Below are positions 1 to 12,870 of a stretch of DNA of 64,000 bases, piece after piece (the first letter of the stretch is position 1; each line of letters opens with the position of its first letter). This DNA is from Prunus persica (Eukaryota; Streptophyta; Magnoliopsida; Rosales; Rosaceae), in NCBI RefSeq assembly GCF_000346465.2, contig NC_034010.1:19215161-19279160 (forward strand), in the 5' to 3' direction. The notes under the pieces are model-generated. The model searched no databases. It was not told where the DNA came from and saw nothing but the letters and a program-made list of their open reading frames with translations. The position numbers and the translations under genes are program-made.

Positions 1-14
1 AATTATAAACTTGT

Positions 15-140
15 GAAACTAGTATAATCTTTGACCAACCTTGCGAGACTAGTATAATCTTTGATCTAAAAGAGAAGAGACTAGTATGATTTTTGACCCA
101 AAAGAGAGAGCGCGTATCAAGAGACTAGTGTCGTCTTTGA
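15..140. repeat. Degenerate direct repeats at the left edge
   Basis: A motif close to GAGACTAGTATAATCTTTGA occurs four times, beginning near 15, 45, 77 and 121, so the spacing is 30, 32 and 44 bases. Units two and three are the best preserved. The array may continue to the left of the window. No coding potential is visible and the origin is unknown. Confidence 0.6.
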
Positions 141-449
141 AAATAAACAAATTTAAATGCTGTCGGGTGTCCAAACAAATTCTATTTTTTTTAAATTGGG
201 TCATGGTATTGGGTGTTCAGAAATAATTTCTGGGTGTTCATTGTAAGGCCCAGCCCATGAACTCTTTGGAAGCCAATGACAAGCACCTGCACACTGCACA
301 CTTCGTAAACAATAAAAAAAAAAAAAAAAATTGAAAAATAAAAAGACCCTCTCTGAAAATGAAAGCGTTAACCCAAAAACCCCAAATTTGAAAAACCTCG
401 GTGACACTGTTACAGAAGAGAGCAGGGAAAAGAGAGAAGAGGGAAAACA
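141..449 (+). promoter_or_regulatory. Upstream and 5' leader region of NUP62
   Basis: AT-rich DNA with an A-run near 314-330, followed by a purine-rich stretch (about 410-448, rich in GAGA and GGGAAAA) just ahead of the NUP62 start codon. The leader most likely lies in the second half. No clear TATA box was identified. An open reading frame that enters from 331 is only the read-through of the FG-repeat frame and is not used as the start. Confidence 0.4.
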
Positions 450-3400
450 ATGTCGGGCTTCCCATTCGGATCCTCCTCCGCTGCTTCTTCTCAGTCCACT
501 ACGCCTTTCTCATTCACCAACCCTCCTGCCTCTTTCCCCGCCACCTCAATCGGTTTCTCACTTGGGTCCTCCGCTTCCCCATTCGGATCCACTACCGCAC
601 AGGCCGCCACCTCCACCTCTGGGTTCTCGTTCGGATCCTCCTTCAGTGCCTCCATTTCCTCCTCCTCATCTCCCTTCCGTTTCTCCCTCGACACCGCCTC
701 CTCCCCCTCCGCCCCCTCCGCCCCCTCCGCCCCCTCCGCCCCTGCTTTTGGGTCCTCTAACCCTAGCTCCGGCCCGGGCCCCTTCTTTCGGATCCGGAGC
801 CTCCACCGCCACCACAGCCTCCTCTGCTGCCGCCCCTTCTTTTGGATTCGGGTTCTCAGCAGCAATCTCGGCTCCATCATCCCTGTTTGGCTCCTCGGCT
901 TCAACTCCGCTGTTTGGTTCATCTCCATCCCAACCCCTGTTTGGCTCATCCTCATCGGCGCCCGCGCCCGCTCCCGCTTCCGCGCCCGCGCCCGTTTCCG
1001 CTTCCGCTTCTACTTTATTCGGAGCACCGTCGTCCACCGCTTCGTCCTTGTTCGGAGCAACTGTATCGGCAGCCAGTTCACCTCTGATTGGCTCCGCTTC
1101 CGCTTCTGCTTCATCTCTGTTTAGCTCAACTTCCTTCACACACAGCGCACCCTCTTCCCTGTTTGGCTCATCTTCCACAGTTTCTTCAACACCCTTGTTC
1201 AGCTCTGCTTTGTCGTCTTCAGCTTCAACCACATCCTCATTCCCAAGCTTCACGAGTTCCTCTTCAGCTTTCTCTTTCCCAACAGCCTCACCTCTTTCAA
1301 AGCCACCAACAACCTCCACACCCACCAGTGTTACTTCATCAGCAACGGCTTCAACCGCTCCAAGCTTCTCGTTCGCACCACCCACTTCCTCTGCTTCACA
1401 ACCGTCTTTCGGATTCTCCAATGCCGCCTTATCAGCTGCCCCCATTTCCACCGCAAAACCCACCTCGCAGTCCTTCTCAACTCCTTCTGCTCCCTTGTTT
1501 TCGACAGTCACCACCACAAGCGCTTCTTCGACTCCAGCTGCTAGCACTACAACCCAAGCCTCTTTCTCTATGCCGAGTTTCGGTGCGACTCCTTCTACTT
1601 CTGCAGTTTCGAGTACAGTTGCAACCGCTTCAATAGCAGCGCCTGCCAGCTCAGCTGCGCCTTCCAGCACAGCAGGTTTGTTTACAGGGTTTGGAGTGTC
1701 CTCCGCAGCTGCCTCTTTAGGGACTACTGCCGCTGCTTCTTATACTGGCTTTTCCTCGCTGACAAAAGGGTCGACGCCTGCTTCCTCATCACAAGCGCAA
1801 CCTAGCACCACTTTGCCTGCATTTGGTGAGTTTTTTCAACCCTCTTTGGCTATTTTAAATATTTTATGAAAACTTCTTGGGTTAATTGTCTCTAAATTGG
1901 TTAAATTCCCATTTAGAATCAATATCAGGTGTATGGGTAGAATGCTGAATTGCATTGCCAGATTATATTGTGTAGGACTTTTAACTTTGGAGGCTACTTG
2001 TTTAGAGAAATTTGAGTACCTTATGCTTGGTGCCTGAATTGGTATTTGTTATCACTACACAAGGCACATGAAAATACCATGTTTTGCTGAATATTTTCAT
2101 GTCTAGCTCAAGTATATTTTTGGTTTGCTAGAAAGGTTCTGATGAAGTGTGATTGTGCAAATTTAATTCTGTAGGTGCCACTACTTCGGCACCTGTAGCT
2201 GCAGCGACAACCAGTACAAGTACCGCTGCAATTCAGACATCAACATCACTTATTGTGGCTTCCACTAGTGGGTCTGTGTACTTTGCCTTAGTGATAACTT
2301 TGCATTGTGTTCATTTTTGCTTTAGGCTTAATCCATTTTGGTATTTCATATGCTCTTCTTGTTATAAACAATTTTCTTATGGAAGAGCAGATTAAACTTG
2401 AAAGATTAGATGGAATGCTGTTGAGTAATTTTGTGGTTTACTTAAACTATCTAGTGAAAACTGAAAATTGAGAAAAAAAAAAAAAGTGTAGTACAAATTA
2501 TATATAGTTATAAAGATTTGGGACTTCTATCTGACTTCTGCTGGTCTGTCCTTCTTGTCTTATAGGACAACTTCAACTGTCAGCACTACAGTATCTACTG
2601 CACCAAAATTACCTTCTGAGATCACAGGGAAGACTGTGGAGGAGGTACTTCATATGTTTGCCTCTTTGTTTTTAGTAATGTTGTTATCCTATGGAGCTTT
2701 ATGAGCGAAGTGCCACTTAAATCCAACTTTCATATGCTAGGCCTTATGAACAAAATATTTTGAAAATTCAACTAGCGAGCATTAAATGTGGTGAAGGCAA
2801 AATATATTCTGTCATACGCACATAATATTACACTATAAATTCAGTCTCTCACAACTTAAATAATTGTTTATGTTTTCATTGAAAGGCTAGTCCAGGAATT
2901 GAAAAGAATAAAAGGAAACTAAGAATGAAAATCCTTGTTTATCCAAATAACATTTGAACCCCCTCAGAGATAGGGCACTGAATTTTCAATACCCTCTACA
3001 ACTATGTGGAGTAATTGCTTCCATCTTTTTTCATCTTTTTTTTGCCACTACTTTCATTTTTAATGTCCACTTGCCACTACTTTCATTTTTAATGTCCACT
3101 TATATATTCTTGTCAAAAGAATGAAAGGTGACACATCTCTTTAAGGTAATACTTGTCAATACCAGTTTCTCTACCCCACTCCCTCTAATGTTATCAATGC
3201 AACTCCATTTTATTACAGATGATAAATTCTTTCTGTATTATGACCTATCCAATCTATTCCTTGTTTTCTCATTAAAATTATTAAAAAAAATTATATTCCT
3301 TGTGATTCATTTTCTTTTTTACTTTAATTGAAGATCATCAAGGAGTGGAATGCTGAGCTCCAAGAACGTACTGGAAAATTCCGAAAGCAGGCCAATGCAA

Positions 3401-5705
3401 TAGCAGACTGGGACAAGAGGATTTTGCAGAACCGTGATGTTCTTCTTAGGCTCGAGGTGATGTATTTCCCAACATATCAGAGAACTTGTTTAAGTATACT
3501 GGTTGAGATATATGAAGTTAAAGCCAGTTTTCAATTCTGTGTGTTGATACAGTAGTAACTTCATTTAGTTGATATCTTCAGTGAGTAGTGCTTTTACTCG
3601 CAGCGGTATATGATATCCATGCAAGTAATATGGGACAATCAGCTTGTGTTCCTTCTTTTGCTGTATTGAAGATAAAAAGACTATATGAGCATGCACAGAT
3701 TGATTTTTCCATTTCTTCTTTTTCTACTATGCCTATCTGTTTTCCTTCATCTGCTGGTTTTTCTTTATTTATTTTCACTGTTCTTATGTACTAATATGGA
3801 ATTGTTTAGAATTTGTTATGATTAATAATAATGTTTAACTTCCATATGTTTTAATTATTTAGATTGAAGTGGCAAAAGTGGTTGAAACCCAAGCTAACTT
3901 GGAGCGGCAGCTAGAGTTAATCGAGACTCATCAGCAAGAGGTACTTTCATAAGTCTTTTGTATTTTTACCATACACTGCTATAATTTTATTACTGGGCAC
4001 TAATTTTGGGATAGCCCTCATTATGTCAGTCTTTGTATGTAATCTACGCTGATGCATCTCAATTGTTGTTTCCTTGATTTATGAAGCCACGCTTTTATTT
4101 GTAAGATGAGGTCTGCAATTGATCCCCTTAGATAGATTTGCACATCGTGGGCACAAATAAAATCACACATTGTGATTATCTTTGTGGAGGCCATTATAAT
4201 TATTAAAATCTTCTCTTTTAACTTTTTTGTATGTTTCAAGCCCTAAAGCTGATACATGGAAGCATACTTTTGTTAGTTCAATTAGTAGCCTTCAAGAAAT
4301 TTGTAGAGCAGAAGGACATACAGAGCTGCCTATAGACCACAGAAATTGGAAATATATGCATGATAAGGTTCCTTCTTCTGGTTATATTGTTAGGTTGATA
4401 AGGCTTTGCAAAGCATGGAAGAAGAAGCTGAGCGTATATACAAGGACGAGCGTGGATTGATTCTTGATGATGAAGCTGCATCGACAAGAGATGCGATGTG
4501 AGTTATTGTACTATTGCTATTGTTTTAATTTATGTGATGGAAATATTTTTGGCATCTCTATGTTTCTGGACCAATTGCATATGTTTTTTCTTTTCCCTGT
4601 TCCAGTAGTACATTTTTCGCATTAAGAAATCTGAACATTTTGGTGTCACCATTCCTGAAATCAAATTGTGAAGTTTGTTCCTACTCAATTGACTTTGGTG
4701 ACTTGATGTGGAGTATAGGGAGCGTGAACTAGCCAATTATTGTTGGTTTATGGGATTAGTCTGTTGATTGTCAGGCTATATTTTGTGGAAATTGGATTTG
4801 GTCCAACTATGCTTCCTCTCTCGCTCTCTCTCGTGCACGTGACAGATACAAAACACAAAAGTACACATAAAGGTTCCTCTTTTCTCACTATTCTGATTTC
4901 AATTGCAGGTATGAGCAAGCTGAGTTTATAGAGAGAGAACTGGAGCAGGTGACAGAACAGATCAAATCAATTATTCAGACCCTAAATGCCAACCAGGTAA
5001 AGGTTTTCAGTGGTGTTTCTACTTCTTAAGAAGCTTTTCCAACACATGTAGACGAGTATAACGATGCTTTCATTTTGTTTAGGGAGGAGAACTTGATACA
5101 AATGATGGGATGGCTCCATTAGATGTGGTTGTACGAATCTTAAACAATCAGCTCAGTTCTTTAATGTGGATTGATGAAAAGGTTAGTATCTTTGTTGCAT
5201 AGTTTTTTGAGTTATTATAATTAGCTTTAAAAGGGATGCACTTAGTTGGTTTTATTAGTAACTAGGAGGTGTAAAATACAAGGACTTGCTGATCTGGTGT
5301 TTGTTTTGGGCACCCATGTGCTGGTAGTAATGGAAGAGTTGCAAGTCTGGAGAATCATAAAATCTCAAACTCACTGTTTCCTTTAAGTTAGAAAAGTTGG
5401 GGAGGGGGAACATGCACTTGTTCTTATTAAAGAATCTCAGTTTATTCTTTAGTTTTTTGGTATTTTGTTCTTTGTTTTCGTACATACCAACATTTGTAAT
5501 ATCGAAATGTGTGCAGAGAAGTGTTCTTCAAATACACGTGTTACTATTCCATCTATATTTTCAGATGCACTTTGATTTTAATTGGAACACTGATCTTCCT
5601 CCATTTCATCAGGCTGAAGAGTTCTCTTCGCGAATTCAGAAGCTTGCCAATCAAGGTCCTGCTGCAGATCGTGAATTAATGAGTCCAAAATACTGGATGT
5701 CCTGA
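450..5705 (+). CDS. NUP62: Nuclear pore complex protein NUP62 (Nsp1-like)
   Basis: Central-channel nucleoporin of the Nup62/Nup58/Nup54 complex. I read nine exons: 450-1825, 2175-2271, 2566-2644, 3334-3456, 3863-3940, 4394-4497, 4909-4996, 5083-5181, 5613-5705, all with GT..AG introns and matching phases. The product would be about 711 aa. The N-terminal half is a low-complexity Ser/Ala/Thr/Pro region studded with FG, LFGS and SFGF repeats, typical of FG nucleoporins. The last 230 or so residues, from ITGKTVEEIIKEWNAELQ onward, are the Nsp1/Nup62 coiled-coil domain that assembles the channel complex. Oddity: the reading frame starting MSGFPFGSSS runs out of FG repeats at about 780, while the repeats continue one frame over; removing one C from the CCCC at 779-782 restores GPGPSFGSGAS. 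This is either an assembly error or a real frameshift allele. The start at 450 is chosen because MSGFPFGS fits plant NUP62. Confidence 0.9.
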
Positions 5706-6165
5706 TCTTTAGAAGTGTAAACTACCTTTATTTTCCTCCAAGATCAGGTTCTAACTGTTTGAGATTGATATATGCCAAATATTCTTTGTAATCACCATTG
5801 CGGTGCATAAATGTTGATCTTCCTGGATAAGATGATTATATCATATATTCAAATCTCTATTAACAGTTTGTGAATGTTTACTTGACCTCCTTAATGATTT
5901 TGCTCTTTTGTGTAATTGACTGTTTTAAGAATCCCATGGCATGTGATGTCAATCTTTCTTACCGAAAGAGGTTTCACAGATTATTCTGAATGTGGTTTCT
6001 TGGATTATTTTTCTACCCTGATATAGTAGTCTAGTCGTCCCCAGTGACAGTGGCAAAAGATGATTTAAAACTTTATTTAATAAAACAATATTTGTGCATA
6101 AATGGGACTTATGATGGCCAAGGTGCTTATCTTTGTACAACCATTTTCAGAAGCTAATCCGGTGG
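5706..6165. other. Short convergent spacer
   Basis: The 3' ends of NUP62 (+) and of the minus-strand gene ending at 6166 face each other here. It holds the 3' UTRs of both. I see no other feature. Confidence 0.5.
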
Positions 6166-8016
6166 TCAGGCCTTGTGGAATCGAGTAACAACCACAATTA
6201 AAAGAATCACAACAGAGAGAAGCAATGAAGACCTAACTTTTGCTTCAAACTGATCCTCATCGTCCGCCGTAGGGTTTTCACTCGGAGGAGTTTCTGGAGG
6301 TAGAAACATCTCATTCACGAGTGATTGAAATGTCTCAATAAGTTGCATAATTTTTGCTTTTGTAACATCCATAATCCACCTCATAATTCGTGTAGATAAT
6401 TCTGGTTCCTCGTTTTCACTCGAAGGCAGCCCTTCATTTTGAGCCAGAAAGATAGAGATTAGTGTAATGAAAATAAATTTAGTAGGAGATGTTTATTGCC
6501 ATGGAATAATAAAAGCAAAGTGGTTTCCTTGTTATACTTTTCTGTTTATCAAAAACACTACTTTAAGACCAGTTAATGCAGAAAGACAACTGATAACAGA
6601 AAAAATAAAACAAATATGCATCAATGAAATAGGTGTTGCCAAGGTTGTGCATCAGAAATCTATTTAACATACCCAGAAAAAAAAACCCAAGTAAATTAAG
6701 TACGGGATAAGTGGAAATGCATACCAAGGAAGATAGGCTCTTGGAGCTTCTTGACCAACTCATTGTTGGTAACAGCTTCCCATAGGGCTTTATCAGATGA
6801 AAGGGAGACCACCAGTCTCTGCATTCAAGTTAGATTACTCAAGTAACATTTTGGGAGAAAAAACATTACAACGTAAAAGACGGACAAGGGACTTGTAGCT
6901 CAAGTGGTTAAGAGAAGACACCTTAACACAAGGATCCGTCTGTAACAATTGGAAAGCCTCATGAACTCTTCTTTGTCCATATGAGAGCAACTTTCTTGTA
7001 ACACAGCAATCCAATATTTGCTGAAGCCATTGAAACTCTGGCTGAGATGAAGTTATCCCTTGCATAAAACTGGTCAAGATGGAAATATGATATCACAAAC
7101 ATTCAAGTCTCAACAAGAAGTTAATCAAATCCTTAATCACAAAGGAACAAAAAGAATTTATTAAAATCTGCTTTCACTTTGTGATTTGTTAATTATGAAC
7201 ACAGTATTCTTTTATTCTGGATATCATTCAAATAATTTATTAATGTTTAAGTTAAGCTTGTGTAAGCAATCATTAATGAACACAGTTTTTCCCTCCCTTC
7301 ATTTCATCAAGTCAGCTAAAGGAAATTTGCATGGGAAATTTGATCAGTTTTCCAAAAACATAAAACTAAATTAAGGTGAGAAGAAATATAATCATCAAGT
7401 AAAATAAGTGAAAGACATCCAAGGAAATATAAACATAAAATAAAGCTAAAGATTTAGATTATATGAAAATAAGTAAAATCTTGACTGCTTTGCATGGGAT
7501 TGATTGAACATCTCCTCTGTGGACAAAATTTGAGTTCCACAACAGAGTAGATAACATATCCCCATCAAAAGAATCATACCCCAAAAATTTACAAATTTTG
7601 TAAAGTTAATAATACTTACTTGAGTTCGAATCTCCCTCCCAGTAATTTATATTAGATTATATTAAAGTAAAATATCGCTTGTATAAAGAAAATAAAAATA
7701 ATAATACTTACTTGAGAAGAGCAGTTATTGCATTTTGGACTTCAAATTGGGAAGGAACAGGCCCAAAAACAGAGCTCAGATTAGACCCACTTGCTCTTTT
7801 GTCTTCTTTTCCATATGCAAGCTCTAGTTTTCTGCAACTCTCACTTCCACAGAAACAGTATGTAGCAGAACAAGAGGGTTTAACAGTGGCAACATAACTG
7901 GATGAAACTGGAAGCTTCGAAGAAGAAGAAGAAGAAGAAGAAGAATGTTTGATGTGGATGGTGGGCAGGTCAATATGCATGGTTCCTCCTCCCATGGCTG
8001 TTCTTTCTTTCTTCAA
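6166..8016 (-). CDS. Conserved plant protein of unknown function with C-terminal membrane anchor
   Basis: Four exons on the minus strand: 8016-7712, 7069-6922, 6818-6725 and 6431-6166, in phase, giving about 270 aa if the first Met is used (other in-frame Mets at 7995 and 7980; MHIDLPTIHIKH looks like the conserved beginning). After a poly-Ser stretch there is a Cys-containing segment (CSATYCFCGSESCRK), then a helical part (SSQPEFQWLQQILDCCVTRK, YGQRRVHEAFQLLQTDP), an acidic Pro-rich linker (PPETPPSENPTADDEDQ), and a last hydrophobic helix (SSLLLSVVILLIVVVTRF) only a few residues from the end. This is the layout of a tail-anchored protein. I believe it belongs to an uncharacterised conserved plant family, but cannot name the function. 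A SINE fragment has inserted at the exon 1 splice donor (see 7607-7716). Confidence 0.8.
7607..7716 (+). mobile_element. 5'-truncated SINE with 18-bp target site duplication
   Basis: The 18-base sequence TAATAATACTTACTTGAG occurs at 7607-7624 and again, exactly, at 7699-7716. Between them, 7625-7698 begins inside a Pol III box B-like motif (TTCGAATCTCCC, reading GAGTTCGAATCTC with the flank) and ends in AATATCGCTTGTATAAAG plus an A-rich tail. The same 3' motif recurs at about 8375, 12480 (reverse), 28900 and 59600, so this is one SINE-like family. It sits in intron 1 of the minus-strand gene 6166-8016, and the duplicated target contains that gene's 5' splice site. Confidence 0.85.
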
Positions 8017-8305
8017 TCTGCTGAGGCTCGTCTGAGTTGAAATGCAAAAAAGAAAGGAATTGGCGTTTTTCTCTTGTTAGTGTTGTTTGTTGGTTTTCAT
8101 ATCTACACGTCAAGGATTCAACACCTGATGTTTAGCCAGTCTGTTGTAAACTATTCTGAGAAATCTCATCCTTTCCCAGAGGCCCATGTTGATATATTTT
8201 GGGCCGTTGCTTCCTTTCATATATGTGTGTTTTTTTCTTTGGAGTAAAGAATTGTAAGATGGATACATAAAAGATTTTCAATCATTTTAAGGAGTGAATA
8301 GCAAT

Positions 8306-8406
8306 GAGTTTGTAGCTTAAATAGTTAAGAATATTTATCTATGCAATTGAGGTCGACTCCCTTCTCTTTAATATCACTCGTATAGAAAGAAAAATAAAAT
8401 AAAAAA
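8306..8406 (+). mobile_element. tRNA-derived SINE copy, near full length
   Basis: GTAGCTTAAATAG at about 8312 resembles Pol III box A and GAGGTCGACTCCC at about 8349 resembles box B. The 3' part TTTAATATCACTCGTATAGAAAG followed in part by an A-rich tail matches the other SINE copies of this window. No clear target duplication is seen. Confidence 0.7.
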
Positions 8407-9335
8407 GCGCCAGTAAACTATCATTGTGACAAACCATAAATAAAACTTTAACTTGCCATAAATAGATATCCAAAATTGAACTTTAATGTGGCTGTAAGAT
8501 AAGTAACTTAGCGCGGATGCACTCGTTCAAGTATAATTACTAAAGAGGACCCTCTTTGTCACCTAAAGATGGTTTAATCTCAACTATACCCTTTAAATAT
8601 TAGACAAGTTCAACACCAAACTTAAAATTTGAAGATAATGTAGTAATTACACTCCATTTTCAGTCCTCATTTTGAACAAATATGGACAAACTTTTTATGA
8701 AATCTTCCACTTCAAAAGAAATTTGTGAGTTTTGACAAAACATAGATAGGTTCTCTGATTGGCCCAATCCGCTTCTATCGAGAAAAACTCTTATGCAATA
8801 GGAATAACATTTTTTATTATTCTGGTCAATAACACAATGACATATGGGATAACTTTTCTACGTGTCATCATCTTATTGACCGAGATAGCAAAACAGTTAT
8901 ATCCTCATTACAAGTAAGTTTTTTTGGTCTCGATGACACTAATTAAAAAGCCAAAAAACAATAATTAAAAAAGATCTATGGTGGAAATACGACGTCGTTG
9001 TTATACGTAATTTGTTCCATCAATGCAAAATTGATGTACATTTCCCATTGCTGCTATTAAGACATGGCGTTTGAGAGTGAATGAAGAGCCGAAGAGGACG
9101 CGTTGCGTTGAGAAAGAAAGCAACAAAGAACAGGCTCATAGATTTGTACACCATTCTCTCAGAAACTCCTCCACATCTGGAGTAGCTTTCCCATTTTTTC
9201 TTTTTTGTGTTTCTTTAATTCCAAGGTACATATTCCTCACTGATTTCCATTTTTTATCCATGTTATATATAAGAGCTATACATACATGTATATTAAATAT
9301 GAAGGAAATGTATAATGTGGGTTTGGTTGGACCAG
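8407..9335. other. Intergenic DNA and promoter of the CNR6-like gene
   Basis: AT-rich sequence without coding potential. The last 270 bases probably hold the leader of the CNR6-like transcript; the ATG at 9336 follows ACCAG. I do not recognise any transposon here. Confidence 0.4.
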
Positions 9336-12114
9336 ATGGCTGATGGAAATCCCCAATCGAGGTACGTGAAGCTGACGAGGGAACAAGAAGCGCCAACGGA
9401 AGATATCAACCCTGGAGAGCTCAACCAACCCATTCAAATTCCTCAGGTCCTTCTTTCACTTCCTGGGCTTCGATTTTTTTTTTTTGTGCAGAAAATCGCA
9501 AATTTGGGTTCATATCTGAGAAAAATGATAATGTTGGATGTTGGTTTTCTGTTGTTTTTGTTTTCATGAGGATTTCTTCTATCTTGTTGCAAATTAGCTA
9601 TAATTGATATTCTTAGAAACCTCTACTCTGTTGTTAAATTATAAGTGCAATGCTAATGATATTCCTGACATTGAGGTGACATGCTTTAGTGTGCATTTAT
9701 CTATGTGATGTACCTCAATCTAATGTTGACATATCACATATTGTCCTTGTTATTTTTTTTGTTGGTGTTGATGATTATGTTTAGTATTGGACAGTTAAGT
9801 GTTGATAAATGTGCGGAATGTGGGCAACCACTGCCTGAAAGATACCAACCCCCAGCCGATGAAGATTGGACAACTGGGATATTTGGCTGTGCTGAAGATC
9901 CTGAGAGTTGTAAGCGTTCATCTGCTGTATCACTTTTCGTTTTCTTTTTTCTCGGGATGGGAGGCGGTTTGAAAGCATAATTTTCTACTTTTGTTGATTA
10001 ATCAGGCGAAGAAAAACAGGGTTAAATGTGGCCCACTTATGATGATTAATAAGGCAAAGAAAAACAATGTTAAAATGTGACCTAATGATTTGGAAGTTAG
10101 ACATTTAGATTGTCCAAGTTAAGCAAAATTGTTTTTATATGCAACCAGTTCTCACCTCAGCAGGTCAGAAGGCTTTGTGTATCCAAAGAGGAATAGCATT
10201 TTGGAAATTTATGTTACTCTCCTAGTTTTTACATATTGTGTTCCTTGCTGAGACCATAATGTGCCTAGATTTGTTTGGATTTTCTGAAGAAAAAGAGAGA
10301 AGATTTTTAGATTTTAGAGTATTAGTTGAGTGAGATAAAATAGATGTCACAACCCTGATGGAATATATTTTATCACACTCTCCTGATAATTCATAATTCC
10401 TTGAATTTATTGTGTTTATGTTGCAGGCTGGACTGGACTTTTCTGTCCATGTGTGCTGTTTGGGCGTAATGTTGAAACAATACGAGAAGATATTCCCTGG
10501 AACAATGCCTGTGTTTGCCATGCCATGTGTGTTGAAGGAGGAATTGCAGTTGCAGCAGTAACAGGATTCTTTCATGGTCTTGATCCTAAGACTTCGGTTC
10601 TCATCTGTGAGACATTGCTATTTGCCTGGTGGATGTGTGCAATCTACACAGGTCTGTTTAGGCAGTCATTGCAAAAGAAGTATCATCTCAAGGTGAATTT
10701 CAGTTCTTATATTTCTTGAACTTGGAATTACATGCAAAATAAATCAGATCATCTGGAAGAATAGAATGTGAATAAATTTTCTGAAATGTAAAAGGCCTGT
10801 GTACATTCACTTTAGATAATTTTATGTTTTCTCCTATTTATTTTTGCATTTTTGGTAAGTTATTTTGTTAAATTTTTTCCCCATGATTTTGCATTGTACA
10901 CAAATGGCTTTTGGTGATAGGCCCTACTTTTAATAAGGTGAAGTTTTTCTTGTCTCACATATAATATATAGCTTCTGATGTGAATTTTTGTCATACTATG
11001 AAATGTTGATTCATGTGTTTGACTTTCCCGTTCAAGTGTGATGTTCTTTTGTTGTGTGTGTGTAAACCAGATGGTTTGTTTGCTAAATTGCCTTTGCACT
11101 ATCCTCAGCTGGTAAGCAAATCAATTATCTACATTGTCTGCTATAAAGAGCTTTTAGATACAAGATTGTTTTTTAATCAGTGTTTACTTCGATAATTTTA
11201 TGTGTTAGTAGCACTGATGCTTCAGAAAGAGCAGACTTCATTTATTTTCATATGTATGCTTGAAACTTTATCTTTCTTCAATACTTCCTTCTAAACTTAA
11301 GTAGGATAAAATAAATAAAAATTTATTTGTTAATCAGTTTCCCAGATAGAATGTGAAATGGATTAATTTGAGCCTTTAAATGTATTTGTTTACTTTTCTG
11401 CTATCAATATCTAGATTTAAGTCTCTCTGGTTACTAGCATTGCATGCTGAAAAGATGTATCTAAATCAAAGACCTAAGTGGTCACAGAAAGAAGCCATCA
11501 ACACATTAGTTATCAAATGGTTTAGATACTCCAATTTTTAGAGCTAATACGGGGGCCCTTGAGACATGATATCAAGCGTTCCTGTTTTCAAAACCTCAAG
11601 ATTTACAGCTTTAAATTTTTGGTGGAAACTCAGAATATTTTGTTTATGAAAGAGTAGCTTGAGGTTTGTAACAATTGCTTTCAGAAAAAAGTAATTTAGT
11701 ATTCGCTTTTATTATGGAAAGAAAGCCCTGAAATCTGTTTCCCTTCCTGAAAAAGCTAATGAACTCTTTTCGGATTATTTCATTTGAACATTAACACCTA
11801 TAGTGTGGGTTCTGACTTAGTGTGCTACTTTTCTGCAGGATTCACCCTGTGATCCATGCCTGGTGCACTGCTGCATGCACTGGTGTGCTTTGTGTCAAGA
11901 GCACAGGGAGATGAGGAACCACCTATCTGATAATACTTCCAATACGATGACCCTTGTTGCCCCTCCACCAGTTCAAGAGATGAACTCTGGAGAGAACAAG
12001 GATGCTGCTTCGTCTTCGGAGTCTACGGGTCATGAACACAATGATGCTGCTTCGTCTGCAGAGTCTTCTGATCATAAAAACACCAATATGGAGTTGGCCC
12101 TGCAGCCTGTGTAG
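9336..12114 (+). CDS. CNR6: PLAC8-family protein, cell number regulator 6-like
   Basis: Four exons: 9336-9446, 9795-9909, 10427-10692, 11839-12114, in phase, giving 255 aa. The N-terminus MADGNPQSRYVKLTREQEAP and the DWTTGIFGCAEDPESCWTGL block are characteristic of plant cell number regulator 6-like proteins. The PLAC8 domain follows: CWTGLFCPCVLFGRN, then hydrophobic stretches (GGIAVAAVTGFFHG, and TLLFAWWMCAIYTGLFRQSL) that would be membrane segments, then the Cys-rich CDPCLVHCCMHWCALCQEHREM block. Family members sit in the plasma membrane and are linked to organ size control and heavy-metal efflux. The C-terminal tail carries an imperfect duplication, KDAASSSESTGHEH / NDAASSAESSDHK. The ATG at 9336 is chosen because it begins the conserved MADG motif. 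Confidence 0.92.
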
Positions 12115-12870
12115 AGGATTAGCATTTTGCTACATACATGAAAAGAATTCTTTCCATACATTTCGAGTCTTTAGAAGATCAACAACCTGTGCAGAAATTT
12201 GAAGACCCTCGAACATCATTAGGATGCCAGATCTGTTGCTTTTGAGAAACATCATATAAGTGAGGCTTTGTTATTGTCATCAAGTTGATTCCTTTCTAAG
12301 GGTTTAGAAAGGTTCATTCTTTTGACACCAATTTCATTGACCCATGGATTTTGCCTTATATTAGTCAAACTAAGAAACTCCTACTTCAAGACGGTCACAT
12401 CTGTGCAATATTATCAATTTTACTACAAAAATTAAGCTAGAAAAATGTAAGAATTTTTCTTATTTTATATTTTATTTTATACAAGCGATATTAAGGGTGT
12501 GGAATCACATGCACTTCCTCACAACGTGATTTCCTGATTCAAATGATTCATTTGTTAGTTTTTCCTTCAAAGATCATTTATGTAAACAATCATCAAAATT
12601 GGAAATTCATTAGATATTTAATTTTTATTATAGTCTTTCAAATGCTTTTAGCCAATTCACTGTGATTATTTTTCCAGTAACAACTAGATGATTATTTATT
12701 CTTGATTTGGATTATTTTACCTATGAGTAGTGTTTGACCTGGGTCATAAAAAATAGATGGTTCAGATTATGAAACTAAAATTTCAAATAATTAAACCGGA
12801 CTAAGACCAACCCGAAATATTTTTTTTATTTTTTATTTTTTCCATCTCATCTCTCAAAATCTCTCTGTAA
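12115..12870. other. CNR6 3' region and spacer
   Basis: 3' UTR of the CNR6-like gene followed by AT-rich spacer. It includes a reverse SINE tail at 12459-12545. Nothing else is recognised. Confidence 0.4.
12459..12545 (-). mobile_element. Reverse-oriented SINE 3' fragment
   Basis: Read on the minus strand it ends TTAATATCGCTTGTATAAAA followed by an A/T-rich tail, the same 3' motif as the SINE at 7625-7698. The 5' part is degenerate and its start is a guess. Confidence 0.5.

Noticed and set aside
666..1670. Long antisense open frame of 334 codons opposite NUP62
   Set aside because: It is the complement of the low-complexity FG/Ser/Pro exon; its Glu/Gly/Val-rich sequence only reflects codon bias of the sense strand.
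6890..6915. Box A-like TTGTAGCTCAAGTGGTTAAG next to exon 2 of the minus-strand gene
   Set aside because: Looks like a SINE or tRNA head, but only about 25 bases match and no box B or tail follows before the exon.
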